Shown piece by piece: positions 21,369-30,804 of a stretch of DNA of 36,713 bases. The DNA comes from Hyphomicrobiales bacterium (lineage in GTDB: Bacteria > Pseudomonadota > Alphaproteobacteria > Rhizobiales > Methyloligellaceae). Position numbers and translations under genes: made by a program. The notes under the pieces were generated by a model. The model searched no databases, was not told where the DNA came from, and was given only the letters and a program-made list of their open reading frames with translations. The stretch spans positions 1 to 36,713 of the forward strand of contig JANQLP010000010.1 of NCBI GenBank assembly GCA_028280515.1. The letters run 5' to 3'. Position 1 is the first letter of the stretch. Each line of letters opens with the position of its first letter.

Positions 21369-22722
21369 TTCGCTCGCATTCCGGCTGTTTGTGACGGCTG
21401 CGGCGTGGGCTCTTGTCGCGCTGCCGATTACGGCGTTTGTTCTCGTTACCGTCTACCGCGGTGCGGTTGAACGGAATTTCGACGCCCGGCTGAACGTTTA
21501 CCTGACGGGGCTGCTTGCCGCCGCCACCTCGCAAGGACTAAACCCGAACGCCGATCCGCCGGCATTGGGCGATCCGCTTTTCACGCTTCCGTTCTCGGGC
21601 TGGTACTGGCAGATCACCCCGCTTGGAAGCGACCCGCAACCGGTCATCATTTCCGACTCGCTCCTGGACCAGCGCATTCCGCTGCCGAGCAGACAAGGCG
21701 TCACCGCCGACACCAATCTGGCCCGCCGTGCCTATGTGGATGGGCCGGAAGACCAGCACCTTCGCGTGCTGGAACGCGACATTGCGCTCAACAGAAACGG
21801 TGAGGACGAAGACCGCTACTCGTTTGCCGTTGCGGGAGACGCTGCGGAGATCGACAGAACGGTTGGCGAATTCCGCACGCTCGTGATCATTGCCCTGACG
21901 ATCGTCGGCGCTGGCCTCCTGCTGGCGACCTTCTTTCAGGTCCGCTTCGGCCTCAAGCCGTTGCGGGCGATCAGCCGCGGGCTGGCGGCCATTCGATCCG
22001 GCAAGGCGGAGGTGCTGGAGGGCGAGCTGCCGGCGGAAATCGAACCGATGCAGGATGAGCTGAACGCGCTGATCCGCTCCAACCATGCGATCGTCGAACG
22101 CGCCCGAACCCATGTCGGGAACCTGGCACACGCACTCAAGACGCCGCTGAGCGTGATCACCAACGAAGCGGGAGGGCAGCGCACGGCATTCGCGAAAAAG
22201 GTGGCGGAACAGGCCAACCTGATGCGCGACCAGATCTCGCACCATTTGAACCGGGCACGCATGGCCGCACGGTCCGGTGTGATCGGCGGCGCGACACCGG
22301 TGAAACCGGTGGCCGAGGCGCTGGTTCGCGCGCTTCGCAAGATTTACGAGTCGCGGGGGCTGACAATCCGGCTGCGCTGCCCGGACAATGTCGTCTTTCC
22401 CGGCGAGAAGCACGATCTGGAGGAAATGGTCGGCAACCTTCTGGACAATGCCTGCAAATGGGGCCGGTCGACGGTTTTGGTTGAAGTGAAGCCGGATGCG
22501 GAATCGATGATTGTGACTGTGGACGACGACGGGCCGGGGCTGCCGAGCCAGGCCCGCGCCGCGGCAATAAAGCGCGGGCGGCGGTTGGACGAAACGAAGC
22601 CGGGCTCGGGGCTCGGCCTGTCGATCGTGGCCGAACTCGCACATCTCTATGACGGTGATTTTTCTCTGGAATCCTCCGATACCGGCGGGCTGCAGGCCCG
22701 GCTCGAACTGCCGAAAGCCTGA
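21358..22722 (+). CDS. feuQ: PhoQ-like sensor histidine kinase, FeuQ candidate
   Basis: 454 residues from the ATG at 21358, which overlaps the regulator stop by 11 bases; a TTG at 21343 is also in frame. Two membrane helices (about 10-32 and 173-193) flank a periplasmic sensor of about 140 residues with acidic patches. A HAMP-like linker (FGLKPLRAISRGLAAIRSG) follows. The H box NLAHALKTPLSVI contains His258, and the ATPase has NLLDNACKWG, DDDGPG and GSGLGLSIV. The H box with ALKTPL is characteristic of the PhoQ/FeuQ branch. It should sense an envelope or osmotic signal, perhaps restrained by the small periplasmic protein encoded two genes upstream. The kinase class is certain and the name likely. 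Confidence 0.85.
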   Translation: MRANSLAFRLFVTAAAWALVALPITAFVLVTVYRGAVERNFDARLNVYLTGLLAAATSQGLNPNADPPALGDPLFTLPFSGWYWQITPLGSDPQPVIISDSLLDQRIPLPSRQGVTADTNLARRAYVDGPEDQHLRVLERDIALNRNGEDEDRYSFAVAGDAAEIDRTVGEFRTLVIIALTIVGAGLLLATFFQVRFGLKPLRAISRGLAAIRSGKAEVLEGELPAEIEPMQDELNALIRSNHAIVERARTHVGNLAHALKTPLSVITNEAGGQRTAFAKKVAEQANLMRDQISHHLNRARMAARSGVIGGATPVKPVAEALVRALRKIYESRGLTIRLRCPDNVVFPGEKHDLEEMVGNLLDNACKWGRSTVLVEVKPDAESMIVTVDDDGPGLPSQARAAAIKRGRRLDETKPGSGLGLSIVAELAHLYDGDFSLESSDTGGLQARLELPKA

Positions 22723-22873
22723 ACCGGCAAATCTCGAATGGCCGAAATATCGCCGAATTTTCGTATCATTAGCAAAGGCAGGGGAGTATCATTCTAGTAA
22801 GGGTGTATTGGTGCGGTGATTCCGGATTTTGCCGGGTCTCTGATATCCAAACTCCATACTGCGAGGACTTATT

Positions 22874-23338
22874 ATGAAAGCGAAGGTCATTTTGACCGCA
22901 ATTCTGCTTCCGGGTTTGCTGCTCGCATGCGGACCGGGTCGCAACACGCAGGGCGGGACCGTCGTCGGCGCCGTCGCCGGTGGTCTGCTCGGCAGTCAGG
23001 TCGGCAAGGGCAGCGGCCGCGTTGCCGGCGCAGCAGTCGGCGCGTTTCTCGGTGGCGTGGTCGGTCATGAAGTCGGCCGGCGTATGGACGAGGTTGATCG
23101 CCGTGCCGCGATGGAAGCCGAATACCGGGCTCTGGAGACGGGCCGGGCCGGGTCGGCAACCCCCTGGCGCAATCCGGGCACGGGCCACTATGGGACCGTT
23201 GTTCCCGGACAGCCTTACATGGCGAGCAATCAGCATTGCCGGCCCTACACGCATACGATTTACATCGACGGTCGACCGGAAACGATCACCGGCCGCGCGT
23301 GCCGCCGGAGTGATGGCAGCTGGCATAAGGTTGGCTGA
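22874..23338 (+). CDS. Glycine-zipper surface lipoprotein (17-kDa antigen-like)
   Basis: 154 residues with GAGGA ahead of the ATG. The lipoprotein signal ends in the lipobox LLLAC (Cys19). Residues 26-75 form a glycine-zipper double helix: GGTVVGAVAGGLLGSQVGKG and VAGAAVGAFLGGVVGHEVGR. A charged stretch (DEVDRRAAMEAEYRALE) and a C-terminal domain with GTVVPGQPY and two Cys (NQHCRPY, GRACRRSDGSWHKV) complete the RT0821/17-kDa surface antigen pattern. Such outer-membrane lipoproteins are common in alphaproteobacteria, with structural or stress-related roles that are poorly defined. It stands alone, 151 bases after feuQ. Confidence 0.9.
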   Translation: MKAKVILTAILLPGLLLACGPGRNTQGGTVVGAVAGGLLGSQVGKGSGRVAGAAVGAFLGGVVGHEVGRRMDEVDRRAAMEAEYRALETGRAGSATPWRNPGTGHYGTVVPGQPYMASNQHCRPYTHTIYIDGRPETITGRACRRSDGSWHKVG

Positions 23339-23510
23339 CGGGCGATAGAATGTTCACCGTGTCCGCGTAACGCTTGACTTAGCTCATGGCATGGCATGAA
23401 CACGATCGATATGCTCTCAACTTGTTTATTGGACGGTGGTTGTCGCCATCTTAGCGGCGTGGTTTCCATTTAGTGTCCGGGTTCGAAGCGTGAGGGCTTG
23501 AGTTAAAGCC

Positions 23511-24701
23511 ATGGTTCTCTGGTTGATATTCGCCATATTGGCGGCCGCGACGCTGGTCGCGATCCTGTTTCCGTTTTTGCGGTCGAAGTCTCCGGTTCTC
23601 GATGAAGCCGCATATGACACGGCTGTATTCAAGGACCAGCTTCGGGAAATAACCGACGAAGAAGAGCGCGGGGTGATCAGCAAGGCGGAAGCCCAAGCGG
23701 CCAGAACCGAAGTCTCTCGTCGCCTTCTCGCTGCCGCGGAGGGTGGAAAGGAAAAGGCCAGGCTCGCAGTCGCACACAGTACCGGCGGGGCCACGCTCGC
23801 CCTTGTCAGCGTCTTTCTGCTCGTGCCGGTTGCGAGCACGGCGGTCTATCTGGTTTACGGATCGCCGGGATTGCCGGACCAGCCGCTCGCCGCGCGATTG
23901 AAGGCGCCGGACGGAACCCAGGACATCGCAGCGCTTGTCGCGCGGGTCGAGGCGCGGCTGCGTGAAGACCCTCAGGACGGGCGCGGTTGGGAGGTTCTGG
24001 CCCCTGTCTATTTGCGGCAGAGACGGTTCGCCGATGCCGCGAACGCCTATGGCAAGGCGGCGCAAATTCTTGGCGAGACACCACTGCGGCTGATCGAATT
24101 CGGAAACGCGCTTGTGCTCGCCAACAATGGAATTGTGAATGACCACGCCCGCGCCATACTGCAGAGAGCGCTCGCGGGAGACGACTCGCTGATCCGGGCG
24201 CATTTCTGGCTGGCCATTGCCAAAGAACAGGACGGACAGTTTGCTGAAGCGGCACAAGCCTGGCGCGATCTGCTGAAGAGAGGTCAGGACGGCCCGGCAC
24301 CCTGGAAAGAGGCCGTGAAGCAGCGCCTCGCCGCTGTCGAGGAACGGGTGGGCACTCCGAGCCCGCAACAGGGCGTGCCAGAGAAAGAAACGGCGCAGGC
24401 GCCTTCCGGTTCCACGGAAGGAGAGCTTCGCGGGCCGAGCCAGGACGACATTTCCGCAGCGAACCAGATGAGTGCCACCGACCGGTCGGCCATGATCAAG
24501 CAAATGGTCTCCAGCCTTGCCGAACGCCTCGGCAGCGACGGCGGCAGCGTGGCCGAGTGGGAACGGCTCGTACGCAGCTACATGGTGCTCGGAGACAAAC
24601 AGGCGGCGGCCAAGGCGCTGTCGGACGCGCGCGGTGCATATTCGGATGATCCGGGTGCTCTTGCGTCTCTCGGCGAGTTGGCCAACTCTCTCGGACTGTA
24701 A
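23511..24701 (+). CDS. ccmI: Cytochrome c maturation protein CcmI (CycH)
   Basis: 396 residues. N-terminal helix (2-23), then [20 protein letters not shown], the CcmI signature, in the cytoplasmic loop. A second helix follows at about 97-120 ([20 protein letters not shown]), then a periplasmic TPR region (about 145-270: [39 protein letters not shown]) and a C-terminal TPR-like end (residues about 320-396, with MVSSLAERL). CcmI holds apocytochrome c for heme ligation by CcmF/H. It heads the order ccmI-ccmE-ccmF-ccmH, the rhizobial cycHJKL arrangement. A CTTGAC hexamer at 23373-23378 could be a -35 box, but no good -10 was seen. Confidence 0.95.
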   Translation: MVLWLIFAILAAATLVAILFPFLRSKSPVLDEAAYDTAVFKDQLREITDEEERGVISKAEAQAARTEVSRRLLAAAEGGKEKARLAVAHSTGGATLALVSVFLLVPVASTAVYLVYGSPGLPDQPLAARLKAPDGTQDIAALVARVEARLREDPQDGRGWEVLAPVYLRQRRFADAANAYGKAAQILGETPLRLIEFGNALVLANNGIVNDHARAILQRALAGDDSLIRAHFWLAIAKEQDGQFAEAAQAWRDLLKRGQDGPAPWKEAVKQRLAAVEERVGTPSPQQGVPEKETAQAPSGSTEGELRGPSQDDISAANQMSATDRSAMIKQMVSSLAERLGSDGGSVAEWERLVRSYMVLGDKQAAAKALSDARGAYSDDPGALASLGELANSLGL

Positions 24702-24735
24702 CATCAGGCAATTCTGGAAGGTTTGGATAAAAACA

Positions 24736-25191
24736 ATGACGCGAAAGCAACGCAGATCAGTTCTGATAGCCACCTGTGTGGCTGTGCTCGGCATTGCCGT
24801 GGGGCTGGTTCTTTTCGCCCTTGAGGACTCCATCGTATTTTTCTACAGCCCCAGTGATATTGCCGAGAAGAGCGTCGCACCCGACCAGCGCATCCGCATC
24901 GGCGGACTGGTCGAGGAGGGTAGCGTGAGGCGCGGCGAAGGGACACAGGTTCAATTTGCGGTGACCGATACCGCAAAGACCTTGCCCGTCGTCTATACTG
25001 GGGTGCTGCCAGACCTGTTCCGGGAGGGCCAGGGTGTGGTTGCGGAAGGCAAGCTCGGTTCGGACGGTGTGTTCACTGCCGACAACGTGCTCGCCAAGCA
25101 TGACGAAAACTATATGCCGCCCGAAGTTGCGGACGCACTTCGCAGGCAAGGGGTGTGGCAGGGCGAAGGCCCGCCGCCCCAGACGAACTGA
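24736..25191 (+). CDS. ccmE: Heme chaperone CcmE (CycJ)
   Basis: 151 residues, normal length. The N-terminus is basic (MTRKQRR), then one helix (9-29), then the OB-fold periplasmic domain with [13 protein letters not shown] and [14 protein letters not shown]. The heme-binding motif H-x-x-x-Y is present as [10 protein letters not shown], with His122, the covalent attachment site, and Tyr126. CcmE carries heme from CcmABCD to CcmF/H. The ATG at 24736 is the natural start before the helix. It lies 34 bases after ccmI and 36 before ccmF, in the same operon. Confidence 0.96.
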   Translation: MTRKQRRSVLIATCVAVLGIAVGLVLFALEDSIVFFYSPSDIAEKSVAPDQRIRIGGLVEEGSVRRGEGTQVQFAVTDTAKTLPVVYTGVLPDLFREGQGVVAEGKLGSDGVFTADNVLAKHDENYMPPEVADALRRQGVWQGEGPPPQTN

Positions 25192-25227
25192 CGGCGCGGA
25201 CCGGCCGCGGGAAGGGACCATAAGAAC

Positions 25228-27216
25228 ATGATTGCGGAAATCGGCCATTTCACACTGATCCTCGCGCTCGGTGTATCTCTCGTTCAGACCATTCTTCCGA
25301 TTTGGGGGGCGCAGCGCGGCGATCTCTCGCTGATGCAGGTGGGCAGCGCGGCTGCGCAGGCGCAGTTCATGCTTCTGCTCGTGACGTTTGCGGCGCTGAC
25401 CGTGGCCTACGTCACATCGGATTTCTCGGTTGAGAACGTGTTGCAGAACTCGCACTCGGCCAAGCCGATGCTCTACAAGATAAGCGGCGTGTGGGGGAAT
25501 CACGAAGGCTCGATGGTGCTGTGGGTCCTCACCCTGGCGCTGTTCGGGAGTGCGGTGGCCCTGTTCGGCCGCAATCTGCCTCCGGACCTGAAGGCGAACG
25601 TGCTCGGCGTTCAGGGATCGATCTCCGCAGCCTTTCTCGCCTTTATCATCTTCACGTCGAACCCGTTCAACCGCATTCATCCTGCTCCGTTTGAGGGCAG
25701 CGGTCTCAATCCGATCCTGCAGGACCCGGCGCTCTCGTTCCATCCGCCGTTCCTGTATGCCGGCTATGTCGGTTTCTCGATTGCGTTTTCGTTCGCCGTC
25801 GCGGCTCTGATCTCGGGGCGTATCGACCCGGCCTGGGCACGGTGGGTGCGCCCCTGGACCCTCGCCGCCTGGATGTTCCTCACCCTCGGCATCTCGATGG
25901 GGTCATGGTGGGCCTACTACGAGCTCGGCTGGGGCGGCTGGTGGTTCTGGGACCCGGTTGAAAACGCATCCTTCATGCCGTGGCTCGCGGGCACCGCACT
26001 GCTGCATTCGGCCATCGTCATGGAGAAGCGTGACGCCCTGAAGGTCTGGACCATCCTCCTCGCCATACTCACCTTCTCGCTGAGTCTGATGGGCACGTTC
26101 CTGGTGCGGTCGGGCGTGCTGACGTCCGTTCATGCCTTTGCGGTCGATCCGGCGCGCGGCGTTTTCATCCTTGCCATCATGATCTTTTTCACCGGCGGCG
26201 CGCTGGCGCTGTTCGCTGGCCGGGCGCAGGTCTTGCGCCAGGGCGGGCTGTTCGCCCCGATCAGCCGCGAAGGCGCGCTCATCCTCAACAACCTGCTGAT
26301 CACGACCGGATGCGCGGCCGTCTTCGTCGGTACGCTCTATCCGCTCGCGCTCGAATCGGTCACGGGCGAGAAGATCTCGGTCGGACCGCCATTCTTCAAC
26401 GCAACGTTCGTGCCGCTGATGATCCCGTTGTTGGTCGCGGTACCATACGGTCCGCTTCTGGCCTGGAAACGCGGCGATATCCTCGGCGCGACGCAGCGTC
26501 TGTGGATCGCGATTGCTCTGACGGCTCTGGCGATCATCGCCACGTATGCCATGTCGGGGTCGGGTCCGTGGCTTGCACCGCTTGCGCTCGGACTTGGCGT
26601 GTGGGTCATCATGGGTGCCGTGTCGGAAATCGGATTCCGCGTGAAAGCGTTCCGCGCGCCTTGGGATGAGGTTCTGCGCCGGCTGCGAAACCTCCCGCGT
26701 TCCGCCTACGGCACAGCGACCGCGCATATCGGGGTCGGCGTCATGGTGATCGGCATCGTCGGGACGAGTGCGTGGCAGTCGGAGAAGATCATTGCGATGA
26801 GCCCGGGTGATACATCCGAGATCGCCGGCTACAGCCTGACGTTCTCCGGGGTCGTACCGCAGAAGGGCCCGAACTATAACGAGCAGATCGGCACGTTTGT
26901 CGTAACGGAAGACGGCGCCGAACTGACACGACTCCATCCCTCCAAGCGCATGTACGTGGCGCCGCCCCAGGCAACCACGGAGGCCGGCATCCATGCGGCG
27001 TGGAGTGGTGATCTCTATGCAGTGCTTGGAGATGAACTGAAGGATGGCGCTTACACGGTGCGGATGTACTTCAACCCGCTCGTACGGCTGATATGGATCG
27101 GAACGGTGATCATGTTCCTCGGTGGACTGATTTCGCTGACCGACCGGCGGCTCAGAGTGGGAGCACCGAAGCGGTCGCGTGCTGCGACGGCACCACAGCC
27201 GGTGCCCGCGGAGTAG
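25228..27216 (+). CDS. ccmF: Heme lyase CcmF (CycK)
   Basis: 662 residues with about 15 membrane helices. The tryptophan-rich WWD signature lies near residues 225-250 (GSWWAYYELGWGGWWFWDPV, then ENASFMPW). The heme-handling segment GVWGNHEGSMVLWV is near 90-103. AHIGVGVMVIGIVGTSAW and a large periplasmic loop with YNEQIGTF lie before the last helix. CcmF is the integral membrane part of the cytochrome c heme ligation complex, working with CcmH and CcmI. GAAGGGA lies 11 bases before the ATG. The stop comes just before the ccmH start (4-base gap). Confidence 0.96.
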   Translation: MIAEIGHFTLILALGVSLVQTILPIWGAQRGDLSLMQVGSAAAQAQFMLLLVTFAALTVAYVTSDFSVENVLQNSHSAKPMLYKISGVWGNHEGSMVLWVLTLALFGSAVALFGRNLPPDLKANVLGVQGSISAAFLAFIIFTSNPFNRIHPAPFEGSGLNPILQDPALSFHPPFLYAGYVGFSIAFSFAVAALISGRIDPAWARWVRPWTLAAWMFLTLGISMGSWWAYYELGWGGWWFWDPVENASFMPWLAGTALLHSAIVMEKRDALKVWTILLAILTFSLSLMGTFLVRSGVLTSVHAFAVDPARGVFILAIMIFFTGGALALFAGRAQVLRQGGLFAPISREGALILNNLLITTGCAAVFVGTLYPLALESVTGEKISVGPPFFNATFVPLMIPLLVAVPYGPLLAWKRGDILGATQRLWIAIALTALAIIATYAMSGSGPWLAPLALGLGVWVIMGAVSEIGFRVKAFRAPWDEVLRRLRNLPRSAYGTATAHIGVGVMVIGIVGTSAWQSEKIIAMSPGDTSEIAGYSLTFSGVVPQKGPNYNEQIGTFVVTEDGAELTRLHPSKRMYVAPPQATTEAGIHAAWSGDLYAVLGDELKDGAYTVRMYFNPLVRLIWIGTVIMFLGGLISLTDRRLRVGAPKRSRAATAPQPVPAE

Positions 27217-27220
27217 GCGG

Positions 27221-27697
27221 ATGGTCCGTCTTCTGGCAGCGGCATTCGTGATCCTGGCTGCGGCGGCGTTCGCGCCGCCCGCCCTCGCGGTCCAGCCTGA
27301 CGAGGTGCTGAAGGACCCGGCCCTGGAGGAGCGCGCGCGGGTCATCTCGAAAGACCTGCGCTGTCTCGTCTGTCAGAACCAGTCCATCGATGATTCCGAT
27401 GCACCGCTCGCCAGGGACCTGCGGGTCCTCGTCCGCGAGCGCCTGGAGAAGGGCGAGACAAACGAACAGGTGATCGACTTCGTCGTTTCGAAATACGGCG
27501 AATTCGTCCTTCTGACGCCGAGGTTCGGGGCGCATACGCTGCTCCTGTGGCTGGCTGCGCCGATCATTCTTGTGCTTGGTGTCTTCATCATGTTTCGCTC
27601 CTATCGACGGCGCGCCGCAGCGGAGAAGCCGGCAGGCAAGGGCAGCCTGTCCGCGAGGGAAAAACGCGCTCTTAACAAGCTGCTCAAGGAAAGCTGA
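27221..27697 (+). CDS. ccmH: Cytochrome c maturation thiol protein CcmH (CycL)
   Basis: 158 residues. Signal peptide to about residue 23, then the three-helix thioredox domain with the conserved LRCLVCQNQSIDDSDAPLA (Cys48, Cys51). KYGEFVLLTP follows, with a C-terminal helix at about 103-123 and a basic tail. It reduces the CXXCH motif of apocytochromes before heme attachment. The ATG at 27221 follows the ccmF stop by 4 bases. It is the short, Cys-bearing CcmH; the TPR part found fused in E. coli is the separate ccmI gene here. It is the last gene of the ccm operon. Confidence 0.96.
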   Translation: MVRLLAAAFVILAAAAFAPPALAVQPDEVLKDPALEERARVISKDLRCLVCQNQSIDDSDAPLARDLRVLVRERLEKGETNEQVIDFVVSKYGEFVLLTPRFGAHTLLLWLAAPIILVLGVFIMFRSYRRRAAAEKPAGKGSLSAREKRALNKLLKES

Positions 27698-27781
27698 ACA
27701 GGCGCGCAAGCAAAGGCCTTGCCCCGCACTCGGGCGTGACCCATCTTAACCGGCGAATCCATCCATTTGCGGAGCCGGTCC

Positions 27782-29020
27782 ATGGCCAAATCGTCTGAAA
27801 AACTCACCTTTGCCGGCAGTTCCGGCGAAACGCTTGCCGCCCGTCTCGACAAACCCGCCGGCAGCCCGCGCGCCTTTGCGCTGTTCGCGCATTGCTTCAC
27901 CTGCTCGAAGGACATCTTCGCGGCGGCGCGCATTTCCGAAGCGCTTGTCGAGCGCGGCTTCGCGGTTTTGCGGTTCGACTTCACCGGGCTCGGGGCGAGT
28001 GACGGTGATTTCGCCAACACCAACTTCTCGTCAAACGTGGAGGATCTCAGACGGGCGGCCGACTTTCTGCGCGACAATTACGATGCGCCTGAAATCCTGA
28101 TCGGCCACAGTCTTGGCGGCGCGGCTGTGCTCGCCGTCGCGGGCGACATTGCCGAGGTCAAGGCTGTGGCAACGATCGGGGCGCCGGCGGATGCCGCTCA
28201 TGTGGCACACAATTTCGGTGCCAAGATCGATGAGATCGAGACGGAAGGCGTCGCCGAGGTACAGCTTGCCGGACGCACGTTCAAAATCAAGAAGCAGTTC
28301 CTTGATGACCTGAAGCAACAGTCTGTCAATGCCCGGATTGTGCAGATGCGCAAGGCCTTGCTGATCTTTCATGCGCCCCGCGACGAGATTGTCGGTATTG
28401 AAAATGCCGCGGCGATCTACGACGCGGCAAAGCACCCCAAGAGTTTCATTTCCCTCGACGACGCCGACCATTTGCTGAGCCGCCGGTCGGACGCCGTCTA
28501 CGTGGCCGATGTGCTGAGCGCGTGGGCGTCCCGGTTCATTTCGGGGGAAGAATCTCCGTCCGTGCTTCCCTATCCGGGGCCGGAGGGGCAGGTCAGCGTT
28601 GCGGAAACGCGCGCCGGCAAGTTTCAGGCGGAAATCGTCTCCGGACCGCAACGGCTTCTGGCGGACGAACCGGTGAGCTTCGGCGGAATGGACTCCGGTC
28701 CCAGTCCGTATGACCTGCTGTCGTCGGCGCTCGGCGCCTGCACGACCATGACGCTGCGCATGTATGCCGATCACAAGAAGATCGATCTCGACCGCGTCTC
28801 CGTGCATGTGCGCCACGGAAAGGTTCACGCCGAAGATTGTGCCGAGTGTGAAGAGGGGCGCGAAGGCAGGATCGACCGGTTCGAACGTGACCTCGTCATC
28901 GAAGGCGATCTGGACGAGGAGACGCGCGCGCGGCTCGTTGAGATCGCCGACAAATGCCCCGTTCACAAAACGTTGGAGAGCAGTTCGGTCGTCGTCACAA
29001 GGCTCCTGAACGATCGTTAA
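27782..29020 (+). CDS. Fused alpha/beta hydrolase - OsmC family protein
   Basis: 412 residues from the ATG at 27782, just after GGAG. Residues 1-255 are an alpha/beta hydrolase: RFDFTGLGASDGDF, the nucleophile motif LIGHSLGGAAVL (Ser110), a probable acid Asp201 (APRDEIV) and His230 (DDADHLL). Residues 265-412 are an OsmC/Ohr-type domain with catalytic Cys320 in GPSPYDLLSSALGACTTM and Cys392 in KCPVHKTLES. OsmC domains reduce organic hydroperoxides. This fusion occurs as a family in several proteobacteria; the hydrolase substrate is unknown, and joint removal of peroxidised lipids is an inference. It stands between the ccm operon and degP without obvious operon links. Confidence 0.93.
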   Translation: MAKSSEKLTFAGSSGETLAARLDKPAGSPRAFALFAHCFTCSKDIFAAARISEALVERGFAVLRFDFTGLGASDGDFANTNFSSNVEDLRRAADFLRDNYDAPEILIGHSLGGAAVLAVAGDIAEVKAVATIGAPADAAHVAHNFGAKIDEIETEGVAEVQLAGRTFKIKKQFLDDLKQQSVNARIVQMRKALLIFHAPRDEIVGIENAAAIYDAAKHPKSFISLDDADHLLSRRSDAVYVADVLSAWASRFISGEESPSVLPYPGPEGQVSVAETRAGKFQAEIVSGPQRLLADEPVSFGGMDSGPSPYDLLSSALGACTTMTLRMYADHKKIDLDRVSVHVRHGKVHAEDCAECEEGREGRIDRFERDLVIEGDLDEETRARLVEIADKCPVHKTLESSSVVVTRLLNDR

Positions 29021-29083
29021 CGTTCCGCGCCCGGGAAGTTGCGGAAATCGGGGCTTTTCTTGCCGTACGGGGCCGAACTCTTA

Positions 29084-29111
29084 CGAAACTTTAATCCTCC
29101 GGCAAGTTTCG
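29084..29111. promoter_or_regulatory. Inverted repeat upstream of the Do protease gene
   Basis: CGAAACTT (29084-29091) and AAGTTTCG (29104-29111) are perfect 8-bp arms with a 12-base spacer, flanked by TTACG and CGTAA that nearly extend the dyad. It lies about 125 bases before the protease start and is a likely regulator site or RNA hairpin; there is no T-run for a terminator. Confidence 0.45.
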
Positions 29112-29234
29112 CGTAACAACCGAAACCCTATCTCTTAGTGCTCAAGACCACGATGCGGCTGCGGGGCCTGCGCTTCGCCACCCCGGTGACTGGTCCGGTT
29201 TAGCGCGATCAAAGACCTAAGGAAGGTAAACCAC

Positions 29235-30788
29235 ATGATCGACCAAGATACGACGTCAAAGAAGGCGCGTTCTACGCACAAGCTCAGCGGCAAGGCACCG
29301 CTTGCTTATGCGTTGGCCGGTGCGGTCGGGCTCGGCCTGCTCGGCGCGGCGCTTTCGCCCAATTCCCCCCAAGCTGTTACTACCGCAAATGCGGCTCCGA
29401 ACACGGTAAAGACGCCGTTGGGCAACGCCCCGCTGAGCTTTGCGGACCTGGCCGAGAAAGTGCGGCCTGCTGTTGTGTCCATCCAGGTGAGGGGCGACGG
29501 CAAGACCCGCAGGATGTCGCGCAACATGCCTGAATTCAACATGCCGGATCTGCCGGACGGACATCCGCTGAACGAGTTCTTCAAGCGGTTCCGCAAGGAA
29601 GGTCCCGGCAATGACGCGCGTCCGCGTCCGTCCATGGGCCAGGGCTCCGGCTTCATCATTTCCGAGGACGGCTATGTGGTGACCAACCATCACGTCGTCG
29701 ACGATGCGAAGAAGATCACCGTGATCCTGGATGGCGGCGACGACTATGAAGCCGACATCATCGGAACCGACGAGCGCACCGACCTCGCGCTTCTGAAGAT
29801 CAAGGCCGACAAGGAGTTCGAGTATGTCGAGTTTGCCGACGAGACGGCTCGGGTCGGTGACTGGGTCGTGGCGGTCGGAAATCCGTTCGGTCTCGGCGGC
29901 ACCGTGACGGCCGGTATCGTCTCCGCGCACAAGCGCGACATCGGCAACGGCCCGTACGACTTCCTGCAGATCGACGCGGCGGTGAACCGGGGTAACTCCG
30001 GTGGTCCGGCCTTCGGTCTGAACGGCAAGGTCGTTGGCGTCAACACCGCCATCTTCAGCCCCTCCGGCGGTAACGTCGGCATCGCCTTCGCGGTTCCCGC
30101 GCAACTGGCGAAGTCCGTCGTTGCTCAGCTCAAGAGCGACGGCAAGGTTGCCCGCGGCTGGCTCGGCGTGACGATCCAGAGCGTTAGCGACGACATGGCT
30201 GCGAGCCTTGGCCTCGAAGAGCCGAAAGGCGCGATCGTGACCAAGCTTTCGGCCAAGGGTCCGGCGTCTAAGTCGGACATGGAAGTCGGCGACCTGATCC
30301 TCAGCGTCGAGGGCACGAAGATCGAGAGCTCTCGGGATCTGGCGCGCACCATCGCGACCATCGAGCCGAACCAGAACGTGAATATCACGGTTCTGCGTGA
30401 CGGCAAGGAGCGCGATATCAGCGTCAAGCTGGGGACGTTCCCGAGCAGCCAGCAGCTTGCCGCCCTGAGCAGGGACGCCAAGCCGTCTGCCAGCTCGGCC
30501 GAGGAAATGGAAGGCCTGGGCCTTTCCATCGCCCCGGCATCGAGCAAGCCCGGAGCCGGCAAGAAGGGTGTCGTGATCACCAAGGTTGATCCCGACTCCT
30601 CGGCGGCCGAGAAGGGTCTCAGAGCCGGTGACGTCATCCTCAAGGTTAGCGGGCAGGATGTGAGCAAACCTGAAGACGTTGCAGACAGTCTTCGCGAGGC
30701 CAAGGACAAAGGCCGGACGGCTGTCAACATGCTCGTACGTTCGGGCGAGAACCAGCGGTTCATCGCAATCCCACTCAAAAAGGTCTAA
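29235..30788 (+). CDS. degP: DegP/HtrA-type periplasmic serine protease (Do family)
   Basis: 517 residues, with AAGGAAGG ahead of the ATG. An N-terminal signal or anchor segment (about 22-42) is followed by the trypsin-like domain: catalytic His153 (VVTNHHVVDD), Asp183 (ERTDLALLK) and Ser255 (NRGNSGGPAF). Two PDZ domains follow: about 295-390 (RGWLGVTIQSVSDDMAASLG) and 425-515 (VVITKVDPDSSAAEKGLRAG). A loop before the His (residues 92-135, Met/Pro/Arg-rich, GHPLNEFFKRF) is the regulatory LA-type loop. It should degrade or chaperone misfolded envelope proteins. A two-component system follows downstream, as in rhizobia. A 12-bp hairpin closes the gene. Confidence 0.95.
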   Translation: MIDQDTTSKKARSTHKLSGKAPLAYALAGAVGLGLLGAALSPNSPQAVTTANAAPNTVKTPLGNAPLSFADLAEKVRPAVVSIQVRGDGKTRRMSRNMPEFNMPDLPDGHPLNEFFKRFRKEGPGNDARPRPSMGQGSGFIISEDGYVVTNHHVVDDAKKITVILDGGDDYEADIIGTDERTDLALLKIKADKEFEYVEFADETARVGDWVVAVGNPFGLGGTVTAGIVSAHKRDIGNGPYDFLQIDAAVNRGNSGGPAFGLNGKVVGVNTAIFSPSGGNVGIAFAVPAQLAKSVVAQLKSDGKVARGWLGVTIQSVSDDMAASLGLEEPKGAIVTKLSAKGPASKSDMEVGDLILSVEGTKIESSRDLARTIATIEPNQNVNITVLRDGKERDISVKLGTFPSSQQLAALSRDAKPSASSAEEMEGLGLSIAPASSKPGAGKKGVVITKVDPDSSAAEKGLRAGDVILKVSGQDVSKPEDVADSLREAKDKGRTAVNMLVRSGENQRFIAIPLKKV

Positions 30789-30804
30789 CTCTCCACGGAC
30801 CTTA

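Noticed and set aside
23373-23402. CTTGAC...TGAACA as the promoter of the ccm operon
   Set aside because: The -35 hexamer is good, but the -10 position has no acceptable match at spacings of 16-18.
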